Assembly: GCA_033964015.1 (NCBI GenBank)
Contig: CM066925.1
Span: 9,284,204 to 9,348,203, forward strand
Length of the DNA stretch: 64,000 nt
Source of the DNA: Scolanthus callimorphus
Taxonomy: Eukaryota; Cnidaria; Anthozoa; Actiniaria; Edwardsiidae
Reading direction: 5' to 3'
Shown: in pieces, positions 24,746 to 36,415 of the stretch
Position numbering within the stretch: position 1 is the stretch's first letter
Layout of the letters: the number at the start of each line of letters is the position of its first letter
Program-made: the position numbers and the translations under genes
Notes under the pieces: model-generated
What the model was told of the DNA's origin: nothing
The model's input: the letters and a program-made list of their open reading frames with translations, nothing else
Databases searched by the model: none

Positions 24746-25018
24746 CTGAAACAGAGGAGGAATGAAGTCAAGATTTCAGAGCTAAAGTAAAAGTGAATGT
24801 TTGCCATTTGTATAACGCGAACCGAAAGACTCTTATCGCCATTAAACGGAGCCTGCGTCAAGATACGCGCATGCTCCAGGAGCGAGTCACTGATTTATCA
24901 ATTCGTCATTCAAAGGGGCATGTTTAACTGTTTAACTCGACCAATCACAGAGTGGCAGAAAGCAAAAGACATGCATTGCATACTATGCTAGAAAAGCACG
25001 GTCCCGTCTCGCTTTTCT

Positions 25019-25310
25019 ATAGACCTATCCCTATTTTGACGATAGCTCCGCCCACTCATAGCAAACAATCGGAAGTTTTCCCTACGGAATTCAAAATGTT
25101 CGAGCAACAAACTTGAATATCGAAGATTTTTCAATAATTATTCAGCTTTTCAAGATAAAAATATAAAATCCAAATTGCATGCAACAACTTCTAACACCTC
25201 CCTGCAATCGGTGTCTTTTCCGCGCTATATGCCAAAGATCAAATTTTGCTTGTCCGACGTAGCAACAGTAACTAGGGCATAACAATGAATGCGGGATGGG
25301 TGAATTCTGC
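25019..25310. repeat. Dispersed repeat, copy 2
   Basis: Second direct copy of the 23015-23290 sequence, slightly longer because of a small insertion near 25232 ('tatgccaaagatcaaatt'). Confidence 0.8.
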
Positions 25311-25785
25311 TCAGTATCAGGGGGACGTTAAAGAACCACAGGGGACGTAATAAACCCTCTGGCAGTGACCACCCTCAGTGTCTGTGCTCATGACCGCTTG
25401 GCTGCCAGTGGTGCGGTTAGGACCCAGCGTAATTCAGCTTACGAGCTGCAAGTCTGGGGAGTCGGTCTCACACATCTACATTTACATTTAAAACAAGCAT
25501 TTGAGTTCAACGGCACTAAAGGCAATCGATGAAGGCTTCTACTCGTCCTTCCGTTTCAGCTCGGTAGCGATGAGCAAATTGGCCGCGAAATCGCTGTTAA
25601 ATGTAAAAATTCCGTGTCGCCATATTAAAGACAATTTCAGTACAATCACTACACGGATGGATTAAGGGGGGCCGAGGGGGCCGTCCTCTCCCCCCCTTTC
25701 TCGGGAGATTTTTCCATACATTTACTGTATTTGCTGGACTGGAAATTCATGAAACTTTTCGTCACATTGTTTCACTATCCGTGCC

Positions 25786-25823
25786 ATTGTTCTGACATGG
25801 GTTAGAATTACACGGTGGAGGAA
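25786..25823 (-). pseudogene. 5'-only remnant of an EGF exon
   Basis: The first dozen codons (PPPCNSNPCQN) follow a good acceptor. The similarity then stops abruptly at about 25786, so the rest of the domain is missing. Confidence 0.6.
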
Positions 25824-26079
25824 CTGAAACGGAGGAGGACATCGTTGTCTCGACATTAGAAAAGTTGGATATATTTATTAGAGAGTGATTCCAAGAGATT
25901 CTGACGTCAAGAATGCAGATCTGAAGTAAAATCAAAGGTTTGCAGTTTGGATAACGCGAATATAATCCAGAGCATCTATCCTGCAATATTCAGAACCGCC
26001 GTTCTATCCAATAACTCCCGGACTGTTTGGAGCAGTTTAAAAACATGAGTGTGTCTCGAGTTTGTCTAGTTTTACTTAC

Positions 26080-26195
26080 TTTCACACCTGTCTCCAGTAT
26101 ACCCAGTATTACAGCTGCATGTATACCCGGCATTGCCTTCTTGGTTGTCACATGTCCCCCGTTCTGGCATGGGTTAGAATTACACGGTGGAGGAA
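26080..26195 (-). pseudogene. EGF exon with a one-base loss
   Basis: Acceptor TTTCAG at 26196-26201 and donor GTAAGT at 26074-26079 are intact and the CNSNPCQNGG core is present. The exon is 116 nt, one less than its intact relative, because of a shorter G run in the NGG codons, so the frame shifts at the conserved glycines. Could also be a sequencing error. Confidence 0.7.
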
Positions 26196-26447
26196 CTGAA
26201 ACGGAGGAGGGCATCGTTGTCTCGATATTAGAAAAGTTGATATATTTATTAGAGAGTGATTCCAAGAGATTCTGACGTCAGGAATGCAGATCTCAAGTAA
26301 AATCAAAGGTTTGCAGTTTGGATAACGCGAAATATCCAAGAGCATCTAATCGCTGCAATATTCAGAACAGTTCTATCCAATAAGGCCCGGACTGCTTGGA
26401 GCAGTTTAAAAACATGAGTGTCAGTCGAATTTGTCTAATATACTCAC

Positions 26448-26565
26448 TTTCACACCTGTCTCCAGTATACCCATTATTATAGCTATGTATACCCGGCATT
26501 GTTTCGAGCTGCATGTATACATTTGCCATTGTTCTGACATGGTTTTAAGTAACACGGTGGAGGAA
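26448..26565 (-). pseudogene. Decayed EGF exon
   Basis: Splice-site remnants and about 118 bp of alignable sequence remain. Stop codons and lost cysteines show that it no longer encodes an EGF fold. It is part of the ~375-bp exon-intron unit shared with the copies at 26080 and 25786. Confidence 0.6.
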
Positions 26566-27394
26566 CTGACACTAAGGAGGACTTATGAAGTCCAGATTTC
26601 AGATCTAAAGTAAAAGTGAATGCTATTTGTATAACGCCAACCGAAAGACTCTTGTCGCTTCACAATTGAGGGTACCTTTTCTCATCCATTAAACGGAGAA
26701 TTTCACGATACGCGCATGCTCCAGGAGCGAGTCACTGATTTATCAAATCGTCATCCAAAGGAATGTTTAACTGTTTAACTCAACCAATCACAGAGTGGCA
26801 GAAAGCGAAATACATACATTGCATACTATGCTAGAAAACAAGCATTGTAGTTCAAAGACGCTAAAGGCAATCGATGAATTTATCTACTCGTCCTTCTTCC
26901 GTTTCAGCTCGGTAGCGTTGAGCAAATTGGCCACGAGCGAAATATCGCTGTGAAATGTAAAGATTCCGTGTCGACCTATTAAAAACAATTTCAGTACAAT
27001 CACTACAGGGTTGAGCAACTAGTTTTATTGGAGTTACTGGAGTTTCTTGTAACTAACGCCGATCACATCAAATTTTAGGGGAAATTTCAAATGACTGTAG
27101 TCAAGAACTGTGGCCAATCACAAACGTTATAGTTTCCGTATCCGGTATCAGCCAATCATAAGCCAAACAAAAGCACTATCATTGATCGAACACTTTTTAC
27201 TGGTTTCTTTGCTAGCCACCCCAGTACATATCACTACGCAATGAGGGCATGCATTTGCGTTCTCACAATATGATTGGTGGGCAGACCATTGGCGATCAAT
27301 GCCCGTGCAAAGGTTACGCAAACACAGAATCATCGAAAAAAAGCAATCAGATCTGTCAGTATTTGCAACAGATAATAAGATTTAGCAAACTTAC

Positions 27395-27547
27395 CTCCAC
27401 AGAAACCACAGGTCCGTCTACACGCGTACTTCACGTCATAGCTGACAAGATAACTTTCAACGTTTATTTGCTCGCTACAGATACCGAGACCTTGTTGTTT
27501 CGATAGAGCACAAAAGTGCTCGAACCCTATTTGATCTCTGCAACTGT
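27395..27547 (-). CDS. ShKT-domain exon of a secreted modular protein
   Basis: The exon is 153 nt, phase 1 at both ends, with acceptor TTCACAG at 27548 and donor GTAAGT at 27389-27394. It encodes an ShKT-like domain: Cys-Arg-Asp near the start, a Gly-x-x-Cys middle, and the typical CRRTCGFCGG end with its closely spaced cysteines. ShKT domains are six-cysteine folds found in many cnidarian secreted proteins, enzymes and some toxins, so the fold does not show a toxin function. It lies upstream, on the same strand, of the EGF exons at 24.6-26.6 kb, which have the same 1-1 phase. An ShKT-EGF gene, now mostly decayed, is a reasonable inference. Confidence 0.65.
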
Positions 27548-27671
27548 CTGTGAACATTTCAGAATGATTATCATTAATATTTTATTCAAATTTGTTCTGA
27601 CATTACATAGGACAGACGTTATTAGCTAATTTCGTCTCTTAGTTATTGGGATTTCGAGTTTCGCCAGTCAA

Positions 27672-28360
27672 ACTCAGGCATATTAAGGCATGGGTCAGTG
27701 TGACCACGCCCTATCAAACGTTCAATTCGTCCTTAATTCGCTCAAATTAAGAGGAAGCCTATGATTCCTATACGACATCATAGATAACATTAATCCTGAT
27801 TTTTTGATACTCTTCAGTTCCCATGGAAACGAATTCCTAACCTTTGACCTAGAAATTCATAAATTTTGTTTCAAAGCCTTTTGGGAATAGGAAAATGCAC
27901 CGCCATCGGTAATCAAACTAGTGCAAATAACTAAAGGGCTGATGACCTTCAGTATTCTCAGTCCAACTAGATATCGCGACGAACGTTTCTAATTAAGAAG
28001 TAATTAAAAGGTATCAAATTTCATAATACACTAAAACACAGTTCCCTTTTAAATGGTCATCATATCTAGTTGGATCAGGAATGCCTTCCTCGAACTTTAT
28101 CACTTCGCAAATTAAAAATTTTGAACTTCTCATGTTTTCCTCTTCCAAATACCATTTTCTCAAAATTAGCTAAATCTAAGGGTCAGAGGTCACATTTCAC
28201 GTTGCTATGAAAACGTTTGTGAAAATGAGTCTGTTTCTTGATCCCCTCAAACCTTATAATGGATTCATAGTGATTCCACTGAACCCATGGCATATAGACC
28301 ACCCCCCATAGTTTTTGCAGCCGCCATCTTGAAAGCATGCGAGACCCATGCCTTAATATG
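27672..28360. mobile_element. Older inverted-repeat element interrupted by the CACTA-like element
   Basis: The left end CTCAGGCATATTAAGGCATG matches, in inverse, the right end formed by 28343-28360 plus 38054-38059 once the 9.69-kb insertion and one ATG copy are ignored: 24 of 24 bases. About 695 bp in total, no coding frame. Confidence 0.85.
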
Positions 28361-28639
28361 CACAGGGAAAAAATCCTAAAAACCATAATGGTTTTTATGT
28401 ACTTCCCATCTTTGATAAAAACCATAAATGTATTTTAGAGAAAACCATTTATGGTTTTTCCATTTTAGAAATGTTTTTTATGGAATAAACATCTGGAAAT
28501 TTCCGTATACCTCACCAAACCACACGAAGTTAAAACCCATCTATGGGTTTATAAAATCCATTTCGTGTTCTCAGTAAAAAACATTTTTGTTTTTTATAAT
28601 TCCATGAATGGGTTATATCTTTGAAAAAACGGTTTTCAA

Positions 28640-29470
28640 CCAGAATTGATTGTTGCATAAAAACCATTAATGGTTACCTTTTTCCCATGAATGGATTTCT
28701 GCTTACAAAAAACATTTTCGATCCAAATATGGGTTTTGCGCAAAAACCATAAATGGTTATCGTTTTCCCATAAATGGATTATCGCTTACAAAAAACATTT
28801 TCGATCCAAATATGGGTTTTGCGCAAAACCCGTAAATGGTTATGGTTTTCCCATAAATGGATTATCGCTTACAAAAAAACATTTTTGATCCAAATATGGG
28901 TTTTGCGCAAACCCATAATGGTTATCGTTTTCCCATAAATGGTTATCGTTTTCCCATGAATGGATTATCGCTTACAAAAGACATTTTCGATCCAAATATT
29001 GGTTTTGCGCAAAACCCGTAAATGGTTATGGTTTTCCCATAAATGGATTATCGCTTACAAAAAAACATTTTTGATCCAAATATGGGTTTTGCGCAAAACC
29101 CATAAATGGTTATCGTTTTCCCATAAATGGTTATCGTTTTCCCATGAATGGATTATCGCTTACAAAAGACATTTTCGATCCAAATATTGGTTTTGCGCAA
29201 AACCCGTAAATGGTTATGGTTTTCCCATAAATGGATTATCGCTTACAAAAAAACATTTTTGATCCAAATATGGGTTTTGCGCAAAACCCATAAATGGTTA
29301 TCGTTTTCCCATAAATGGTTATCGTTTTCCCATGAATGGATTATCGCTTACAAAAGACATTTTCGATCCAAATATTGGTTTTGCGCAAAACCCGTAAATG
29401 GTTATCGTTTTCCCATGAATGGATTATCGCTTACAAAAAAACATTTTCGTTCCTAATTTGTATTTTACGC
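28640..29470. repeat. Subterminal minisatellite of the CACTA-like element
   Basis: Units of about 90-95 bp contain 'gggttttgcgcaaaaccc' and 'aaatggttatcgttttccca'. A higher-order period of 188 bp is clear (28960 versus 29148). Related motifs recur at 37650-38010 near the right end. Frames reading through it (starting MDYRLQKTF) are repeat artefacts. Confidence 0.85.
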
Positions 29471-29921
29471 TAAACCCATAAATTGATGAAAATTCATCAA
29501 GGCCTTTAATTTGTCTGGGAAGGGAAATGCCACCGTGAAATAATTTCGGAGTTGTTTCAACAACGGGATGGTTTGTGCATTCCCATAAGCGGATGTCACT
29601 TTTTAGCTTAAAACAATCTGTATTCAAGCTTTCATTGATGGTTTGTTGCCGTATAAGTACAAAATACAAGACGGCGCAGCTCAATGTTTATGTTTCGAAA
29701 AGTCGCCTCTGCATCTTATTGAAATAGAGAATTGCGAAGTAGCGCGACGCTCAAACAATTAGGCCAAAAATTCATCAACGGCAAAAACTCTACATGCGTA
29801 GATGCAGCTCCTATAACAAAACATTTTGGCTGCCATAAGACGTCATTTCCTAGATATTAAAAAAAATCTGACTGTCAGCCATATAGGAGTTTAATCTTAT
29901 CGCTATAAGTCAGGCTAACAG

Positions 29922-30020
29922 GGGTGGCCTAATGGTTAGTACGACGGACTTTAATCACGATAAGGACTATCAACCCGAGTGTTCGAATCATGCTGCAACA
30001 GCGATAGGATTTTTTTTCTT
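29922..30020 (+). mobile_element. tRNA-derived SINE
   Basis: Begins GGGGTGGCCTAATGGTTAGT, a tRNA-like 5' end with an A box; a B-box-like GTTCGAATC follows at about 29981 and a T run at 30009. The stems do not form a proper cloverleaf. Confidence 0.6.
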
Positions 30021-30267
30021 TTTTCCCTGCTATGAGTTTCAAAATGGTTTCAACAAATAACCATTCTCGATGCAGAAGAAATGAGTTGGTAATTAAGCAA
30101 AACCCGCGCCGTTTTTTATTCAAATCCACAATGGGTTTAGCTCCCAAATGTGTAAAAGCTTTTTCCCATTTGGTTTGAAAGCGTTTTTTACGGAAAAAAA
30201 CATTTTACATCCAATGGTTTTCAAAGAAATACCATTTAAAACGTGGAAAAAATTGGTAGGTATTTTA

Positions 30268-30420
30268 TAGGTAAATCCATTGCCTGACGAGGGAATTCCA
30301 AGCTAAATTTCACGCGAAAAACCGATATCGCTCGAGTCGCGCAGCGACGAGAGCGATATCGGTTTTTCAAGTGAAATTTAGCGTGGAATTCCCGAGTCAG
30401 GTAATGGATTTTCTTTGAAT
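30268..30420. mobile_element. Hairpin MITE with GCGCAGCGACGAG core
   Basis: Arms 'aaatccattgcctgacgagg ... gatatcgctcg' and its inverse surround 'agtcgcgcagcgacgag'. A truncated copy lies at 37208-37300 and a related element at 37435-37585. Confidence 0.8.
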
Positions 30421-31156
30421 CCCATGCCGGACATTTTTAGAGAATAAGCTAGTCTAAATTTAAGGGAATTGACAGTATATTTCGAGTGCTTGAAAGCCGC
30501 GCTAGTGCAAAAGCGATGGAATTTTCTGAATCTTAAATGAAAGTCCCTTGAAATTAGGCTTTGCTGCAATAGCGAATCTTTAAAACATGAAATTACAATA
30601 TAATATATAGATTTAGCCACTGGCTAAAAGCGGAGCTCCAGGTTACATGTTTCCGTGAGAATAAAACATGGTTGTCATGGGTACATTGTTTGTCACTGTG
30701 GACTGGCTGTGTGGAAGAGTATAACCTACCCAATGGAATGATTCTAACAAAGCACAAACATACCATAAAGAGAAAAGCTTTTATTTGTCAATATATTCAT
30801 AAAAGATTCAAGAAAATACCCACCATGGAATGAGCAGAGAAATTCAGAAAAGTTGGTTGTCAATTTTGGTATTTGTATTTATCCTGCTTTGTATGTATTG
30901 GAAATTCCAATGGTAAGGGAAGGAATGGTAAGGGAAGGGCCATCCCAATTCGTGAGCTTTTCAGGGGAGGGACCATTTCCATTACATTAATTGTCCTTTT
31001 AAGAGCTACCACTTTATGAGTTACGGAATTGTTCTCGGAGGGCTTGGAACATAACATTACACAAAGGTGAGTGAAGAGTTGTACCTTTCCTAGTCGATCC
31101 CATGCACATTACATGGATGTTTCCCTAAAAGACGCATGAGAGGCCTTTTTTAATTG

Positions 31157-31300
31157 TGTGGTCCCAGAAAATATCCATACCCCTCCCTCTCGAAAGGTTG
31201 GTAAAAATACACTACTTGTATGGAAAAGATCAGGTAAATTGATCCCAATCCCTCCAGAATTTCCATGGGGGAGGGGTATGGATATATTGTGGAACCACAC
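31157..31300. mobile_element. MITE, ~38-bp inverted ends
   Basis: 'gtgtggtcccagaaaatatc' with 'catacccctccc' at the left is mirrored at the right ('gggaggggtatggatatatt' ... 'ggaaccacac'). 144 bp, no coding content. Confidence 0.75.
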
Positions 31301-31595
31301 TTTGCTGAAATTCCCATAGAAAAAAACTACCTACCCTATGTTCAAAACCCACCATGTATGATGTATGGTTAATTTGGTTAACACAATTATGTAACAAAAG
31401 ATTTTAACAAGCTGGAGATTTATATGGTGCAAATGAGGAGTCTTCAGTTCATGGAAATCTAGAGCAAGTAATCTATTGTTTTAATGTTCACAAACCAGAT
31501 GATATAACAATCATGGATACATTTTCTTTTCAAAAACACAAGACAGAGTCATGAGCAGGCTATACTAATTTTTATGTATAATATCATCTTAGTAC

Positions 31596-32147
31596 AGGGC
31601 ATCTGACAGGGTGCGGAAATTTTTTGGAAATTGTGCGGAAATTTCAGTGCAAAATGTGCGGAAGAAAAGGCAAATTGTGCGGAAAAAAATACAAATTGTG
31701 CGGAAATTTAAATGCCTCTAAAACAATTTATACATACTGAAAGTTGCACCTCCGTCAACAGGATATTTTTGTACTCAAAAGGGCAAGTTTTTGGATAGAA
31801 ATTCGATGAGAAACTCTCAGCAAGCTCTCGTTTTCCAAGGAAAGTGAAAACTAGGACCCAGGCTATTTTGGTTACCAGGAACGCCTGGGCATAAATTTCA
31901 GTAAGGAAGCGATATGCAATTTTTTTAGAGTCACGTTTTCTAGAGATTTTCGTTCTTTTGTCATCCAAATCGCTCCGAAAATGCTAGAAATTGACGAAAT
32001 ATATAACTGTAAAGACGATCTGAGGTCTTGAAGAAGTGAATTTCCAAGAATTTTTCAAATTGTGCGGAAAAAGCTCTCAAGGTGCGGAAGGTGCGGAAAT
32101 GGCCAAATTGTGCGGATCCGCACCACCGCACCTTGTCAGATGGCCTG
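31596..32147. mobile_element. hAT-like non-autonomous element with GTGCGGAAA repeats
   Basis: Flanked by the 8-bp direct repeat CTTAGTAC (31588-31595, 32148-32155). The ends AGGGCATCTGACAGGGTGCGG-type and its inverse (CAGGCCATCTGACAAGG) match. 'tgtgcggaaa' occurs about five times inside the left end and four times in the right. No transposase. Confidence 0.8.
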
Positions 32148-32460
32148 CTTAGTACCTCAGCTATAATTGAATTGCAGCAGCATTGCATTCTCACTAGCTG
32201 GCATAGGCTAATTGTAGACAAAGTTGGTTGATGCATTTACATCCTCAAAGCACTGCAAATGCATTAAACTGATTCTTGACAAGTATTTAGAAATCATAAT
32301 ACATAGACATAGATAGTCATTATTGTGACAGTACACCATGGGATGCATGTGCCGTTATTACAATAAAGTATTAAAAAAGTGTAATAAATGTAAACTTGGA
32401 AAAGAAAGAGGAGACAAGGCAATGCCATTACATATTGTATTCTAATTCATGGATGGCAGG

Positions 32461-32486
32461 GGGGAGGAGGGGGGGGGGGGGGGTAG
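32461..32486. repeat. Poly-G run
   Basis: Two G tracts, the second about 18 bases long. Length is likely unreliable in the assembly. Confidence 0.8.
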
Positions 32487-33474
32487 CCCTTGCCCTTCCA
32501 CTGTTTTCTGTAAAGTTTTCCCTCTTATCTCTCATTGCCATACATAGTCTCTTATGAACTTCAAAGTCTGTTCTGCAGTCCATGTAATACTATATATAAT
32601 TTTTGGCCTGTCCAAGAGCCATTTCTGGCTGCTGCTTTGTCGCTGAAATTGAAAGAGAAAAGCAATAAGTCTGATGAAGCTTAAAGACAAATCTTCTATT
32701 TTCCAGCCTTAAATAATACCATGCATGGCTAATTGGATACTATACATGTACATTTTAGTGATGAATTCATGAAATCAAGAATGAATGAAATGATTTCTAA
32801 TTGTTTTGTCTATGATTGACTAATTCCATTTCGTTCAGTTTCCAGAGTGGTTTTCCTAGACCCGTGAAGACATATAATATTCAAAGTGTAGTAGTCAAGA
32901 CAGCACATTAGAGAACAAAGAAATTAGAGTGCATTAGTGCTAAGTATGCTATTTCACGGATTTATCAAAACCAGTTTACTGTATTTGGCAAATCAGATAT
33001 TAATATTAAGGAATGTTAAAGAGTGGAGGCCAAGAGGTGCCCATGGAGAAGAAGAACCGGGATGCTTGACATGGTAAAGGATGCAAATTGCATCACCACC
33101 TAAGGGACAGGAAATTCCAGAGGGGTGGGGGCAGGTCAATTACCTGATTTCTTCCATACAAGTACTGTATTTTCCTTTGGAAATATCAGATGGGTAGGGA
33201 GATCACTTTTTCAACACCTGCTCTGTGTGTGTGTGTGGAGGGGAGGGAGGGGGGGATCTTCTGGAAGCACACATTGAAAAAGATTTGAAGCATTTCAATC
33301 CTGTCATTTCAAGGGTAAAACAGTACTTGATGATTTGGTTGTTTACATTTTTCCAAAGGTTATTTGTTTGACATCTTTTTGCCAAAAAATATTTCCATTT
33401 ACATGACCAGAACCTAAATTCTAGATGCAATCACAAAAATCTTGGCAGTAATGTATGCTCAGTATATATTGAGT

Positions 33475-34060
33475 TATATAATAATAAATAATAATTTATT
33501 GATTTATAGTGCGCTTTTTAACATATAATGATCAAAAGCGCATTACACGGTATCTAACTATTAATATAATCTAACTCACATATTATGTACAATTTAAAAT
33601 ATATATACAATAAAATATAGGGATAATGGTAGATACAAAGATAATGAATAATATAAAATACATAAATTATTAAAAAGTTATATTTAATATATTGACAACT
33701 CTGATAGCTCAAAATTGTTTTCTTTAAGATGTTCTAGGGCTTAATTTTTAAGCAGGAGCTGAAAAACTCAGTCTACTTAAAATTATACTTATGAGTTTGA
33801 TAGGAATACAAGAAAATATTTGAGAGGTAATCTGGGATTCCTCCATTTTGGGTTTTGTACATCATCAATGCTAGCTGTTTGTCCCTCCTGGTCTCAAGAT
33901 TGTCCCACTCCAGCTCATTAAGTAAATCCCTTGACCGTTTATCATAATTTGAGAAGGTCAAAACCCTGGCTGCCCTGTTTTGGAGTATCTGGAGGGTGTT
34001 TGCCATCCCTTTGCCACATGTCCCCCATACAGCACTACAGTTAAATGAAAATATGGCTGT
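33475..34060 (-). mobile_element. LINE 3' end: RT C-terminus, 3' UTR and AT-rich tail
   Basis: The minus strand encodes the end of a non-LTR RT (CSAVWGTCGKGMA, LQILQNRAARVLTFSNYD, LALMMYKTQNGGIPDYLSNIF). It then runs through an AT-rich 3' region to a (AATAATA)n tail at 33478-33505. This is a 5'-truncated insertion typical of target-primed reverse transcription. It is inside the CACTA-like element. The protein would overlap the gap left by the fragment at 11740-11970. Confidence 0.75.
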
Positions 34061-34299
34061 ATGAGGGAGTTAAAGTCCTGAATGGATGCAAATACAATGT
34101 TGTTGTTTCTGCATTCACTAAATTAACATGCTACCTATGCCAAAATGAAATTTTTTGATCCCAGTTGGGAAATTCACACATTCCCACTTGGATCTCAGAT
34201 TTAAGCTTTGATCCAACCTGAGTTTTCATTTAGGTCAGATATAAACACCTTGGGTATCTTAAATAGTCCAGTCTGGTATTATCTTCTTTTCAGGGTCAT

Positions 34300-35600
34300 A
34301 CTACCTCCCAAACAGTTGGGATAACACAGGGGCGGAAGAGCACCCTAAAAAGTGGGGGTTCCGAACAGGCAAAAAAAGAAGTGTGCATGTAATTTCTATT
34401 TTCCATGTTTTCACCTCACATATATTTTGATGAAAATATGTCACAATGTAATCTTAACCCCTACTGAGCCTAATGTCACAACAGAAACAAAAACAACAAA
34501 CAAAAAGGTTCTTCTGTTCCTTTTCTTTTTTACGTGTAAATACAAAAAATATATAGTTTCAAAAAGCTCAGCCCGCACTGCCCCCAAGTCCATAGCTATT
34601 TAGGATTACAGTTTAGTGTTTATATTACCTGGGTACTAGTTTTATGTTACAGATGTACTGTACCAGTGTTATTATGATGCACAAAAAATAAGTGTTCAAT
34701 AATAAAACTCAATTAGGGAAACCTTTGTTTTTTGGGCATAGAAACATTAATATGGAACAGAATAAAGTGTTTTGCCAAAAGCAAGGTGAATACAGTGGTG
34801 ACCCACCCCTTTATTGCACCAGCGCCCCCCTCCCCCCTCGATAAATAATGACCGGTCCCTAAACAGCAGGAAGTTAGCAGAGAAAAGAGATTAGTTCATC
34901 AATAAGTACACTGCCACTCTGACAGTCTACAATCCAACATGGGTGCAAATAACAATAGGATTACCGTAGTTTTGTAATTAAGTTTTTGTTTTCTTGAGTT
35001 ATAGACTCAATTTCAGTTTTCTATTTCTTAGACATGTCAACTTGTGAAATGCAGAGAAGAGAGGCCTGTGGTAGCAGGAAAACAAAAACAAATGACATAA
35101 TTTTCCCATCCTTACCGTGTTTTCTAGGAGGGGAAATCCAGAATGTCGAATTTTAGGCGAGGAAAACACGCATAACCCGCAGTTGTGAGAGGAAGTTGGC
35201 AGGTGCCAAAAATACTAGCTTGCCTTGAAGTCTTGGTTTTCTCTTCTAGTTTTCATTTTTGTGACATTCCTTCGCTTTCCAAAACATGACACGACTCGGT
35301 CGTTCGGTCTTGGACTATTAATTAAATAAAGGTTTCTGTTCTGTTCTAAGTTAAGTCAAATCCTATGTTACTCCTAGTAAATGTCTTACTTAAGTTACTT
35401 ACTTACTTACTTTTACTTTTTCTGTTAAGTCAAATCCTAAGTTACTCCTTTCCGATCCTGCCGATTCGCGAGTCGTCTCGGATTCAAACTATCAAAATGC
35501 AATGTTCGATATACACAATGAACAGCGACGTTTACCTTTATTCCTGTGTGTAGAAACAACTTTAGTGTATCCTGCCTGAACTCCCTATAAAGAAATTACA
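34300..35600. other. Gene-poor interval within CACTA-like element
   Basis: Holds a dispersed-repeat end ('ataaataatgaccggtccct', 34841-34860), also present at 16123-16142. A (ACTT)n-like stretch lies near 35390-35415. No gene supported. Confidence 0.5.
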
Positions 35601-35881
35601 AAGTGAGTGTAAACAACTCGCAATGGCCGCCATTAACTTAAGATTTAGACTCGTCTCCCCTCACACTTTTATTTCTCCTACTTATCAAACCGTATCGACT
35701 AACACTTAACTACCGTTACGTGGAAATGAAAACAAAGTTTTATTCAATTAACCAAGTAAGTAATCTAGCAAAGCAGTATTTGGGTAGTTCATGACTTTCA
35801 TGTGGTCCCAGGCTAGCTTCGCTCTAAAACAACAAAGACGGCGACAGTCGACAACAATATTACAAAGTGAATAAAACCCAC

Positions 35882-36032
35882 CTTTTACGGTTCCTCCATG
35901 TAATTTTAGTCCCCCAAAAAGCCACTGTTCTATTATAAACGCCTCGTGTCCGCTAGAACACGACTGTAGTGTTTCATGTTTGTCATAGTTGGCTGCTCGC
36001 CGAATGTCGCCTCTCGGCTTTCTTGTTGTCAA
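35882..36032 (-). CDS. Candidate first coding exon, family unknown
   Basis: An open frame starting MTTRKPRGDIRRAANYDKHE runs 151 nt to a GTGGGT donor (35881 downwards). It is preceded on the same strand by a GC-rich, CRE-bearing segment (36180-36480) that resembles a promoter. No following exon could be identified and no domain is recognised. It may be a host exon carried inside the transposon, or chance. Confidence 0.25.
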
Positions 36033-36283
36033 CGAGAAGAACTCTTTTGACTTCTACATACACTTGTTGCTCCGAAATTTGCGTAGTACGATTCTAGTTG
36101 GTTCTCACAGTCGCTCCCAAGTGTAGTTTCGTCTTGTGCATTGGCCACGAATCGAAGTAACTCAATTTATAAATCTTTCTCGGTTTCTTTCTTGGTTTCC
36201 TGTAGTGTGACGTCAGTATCGAGCCAGCAGCGCCCCCCTGACAACCTACCCCTCCCCCTGTCGCGTCGCTCGGCTCCATGTTG

Positions 36284-36415
36284 TGACGTCACCGGCGAGT
36301 GATCGCGAACGCGCGATCATCACCAAAGCATCGACCACCCACCCCTCCCCAGTCATTCGGGTGTCACTCACTTGGCGGCGCCATAATGTGACGTCATGCC
36401 AATCTGTGACGTCAG
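36284..36415. promoter_or_regulatory. Cluster of CRE-like TGACGTCA/TGACGTCAC sites
   Basis: TGACGTCA-type octamers occur at about 36285, 36389 and 36407, with a further TGACGTCAG at about 36209, in locally GC-rich DNA. This is palindromic ATF/CREB-type spacing in a possible promoter for minus-strand transcription of the exon at 35882. Confidence 0.4.

Noticed and set aside
28691..29456. Repeated frames beginning MDYRLQKTFSIQ
   Set aside because: Translation of the subterminal minisatellite; the 188-bp period repeats the same peptide.
29922..30020. tRNA gene
   Set aside because: Tail and stems do not form a cloverleaf; tRNA-derived SINE instead.
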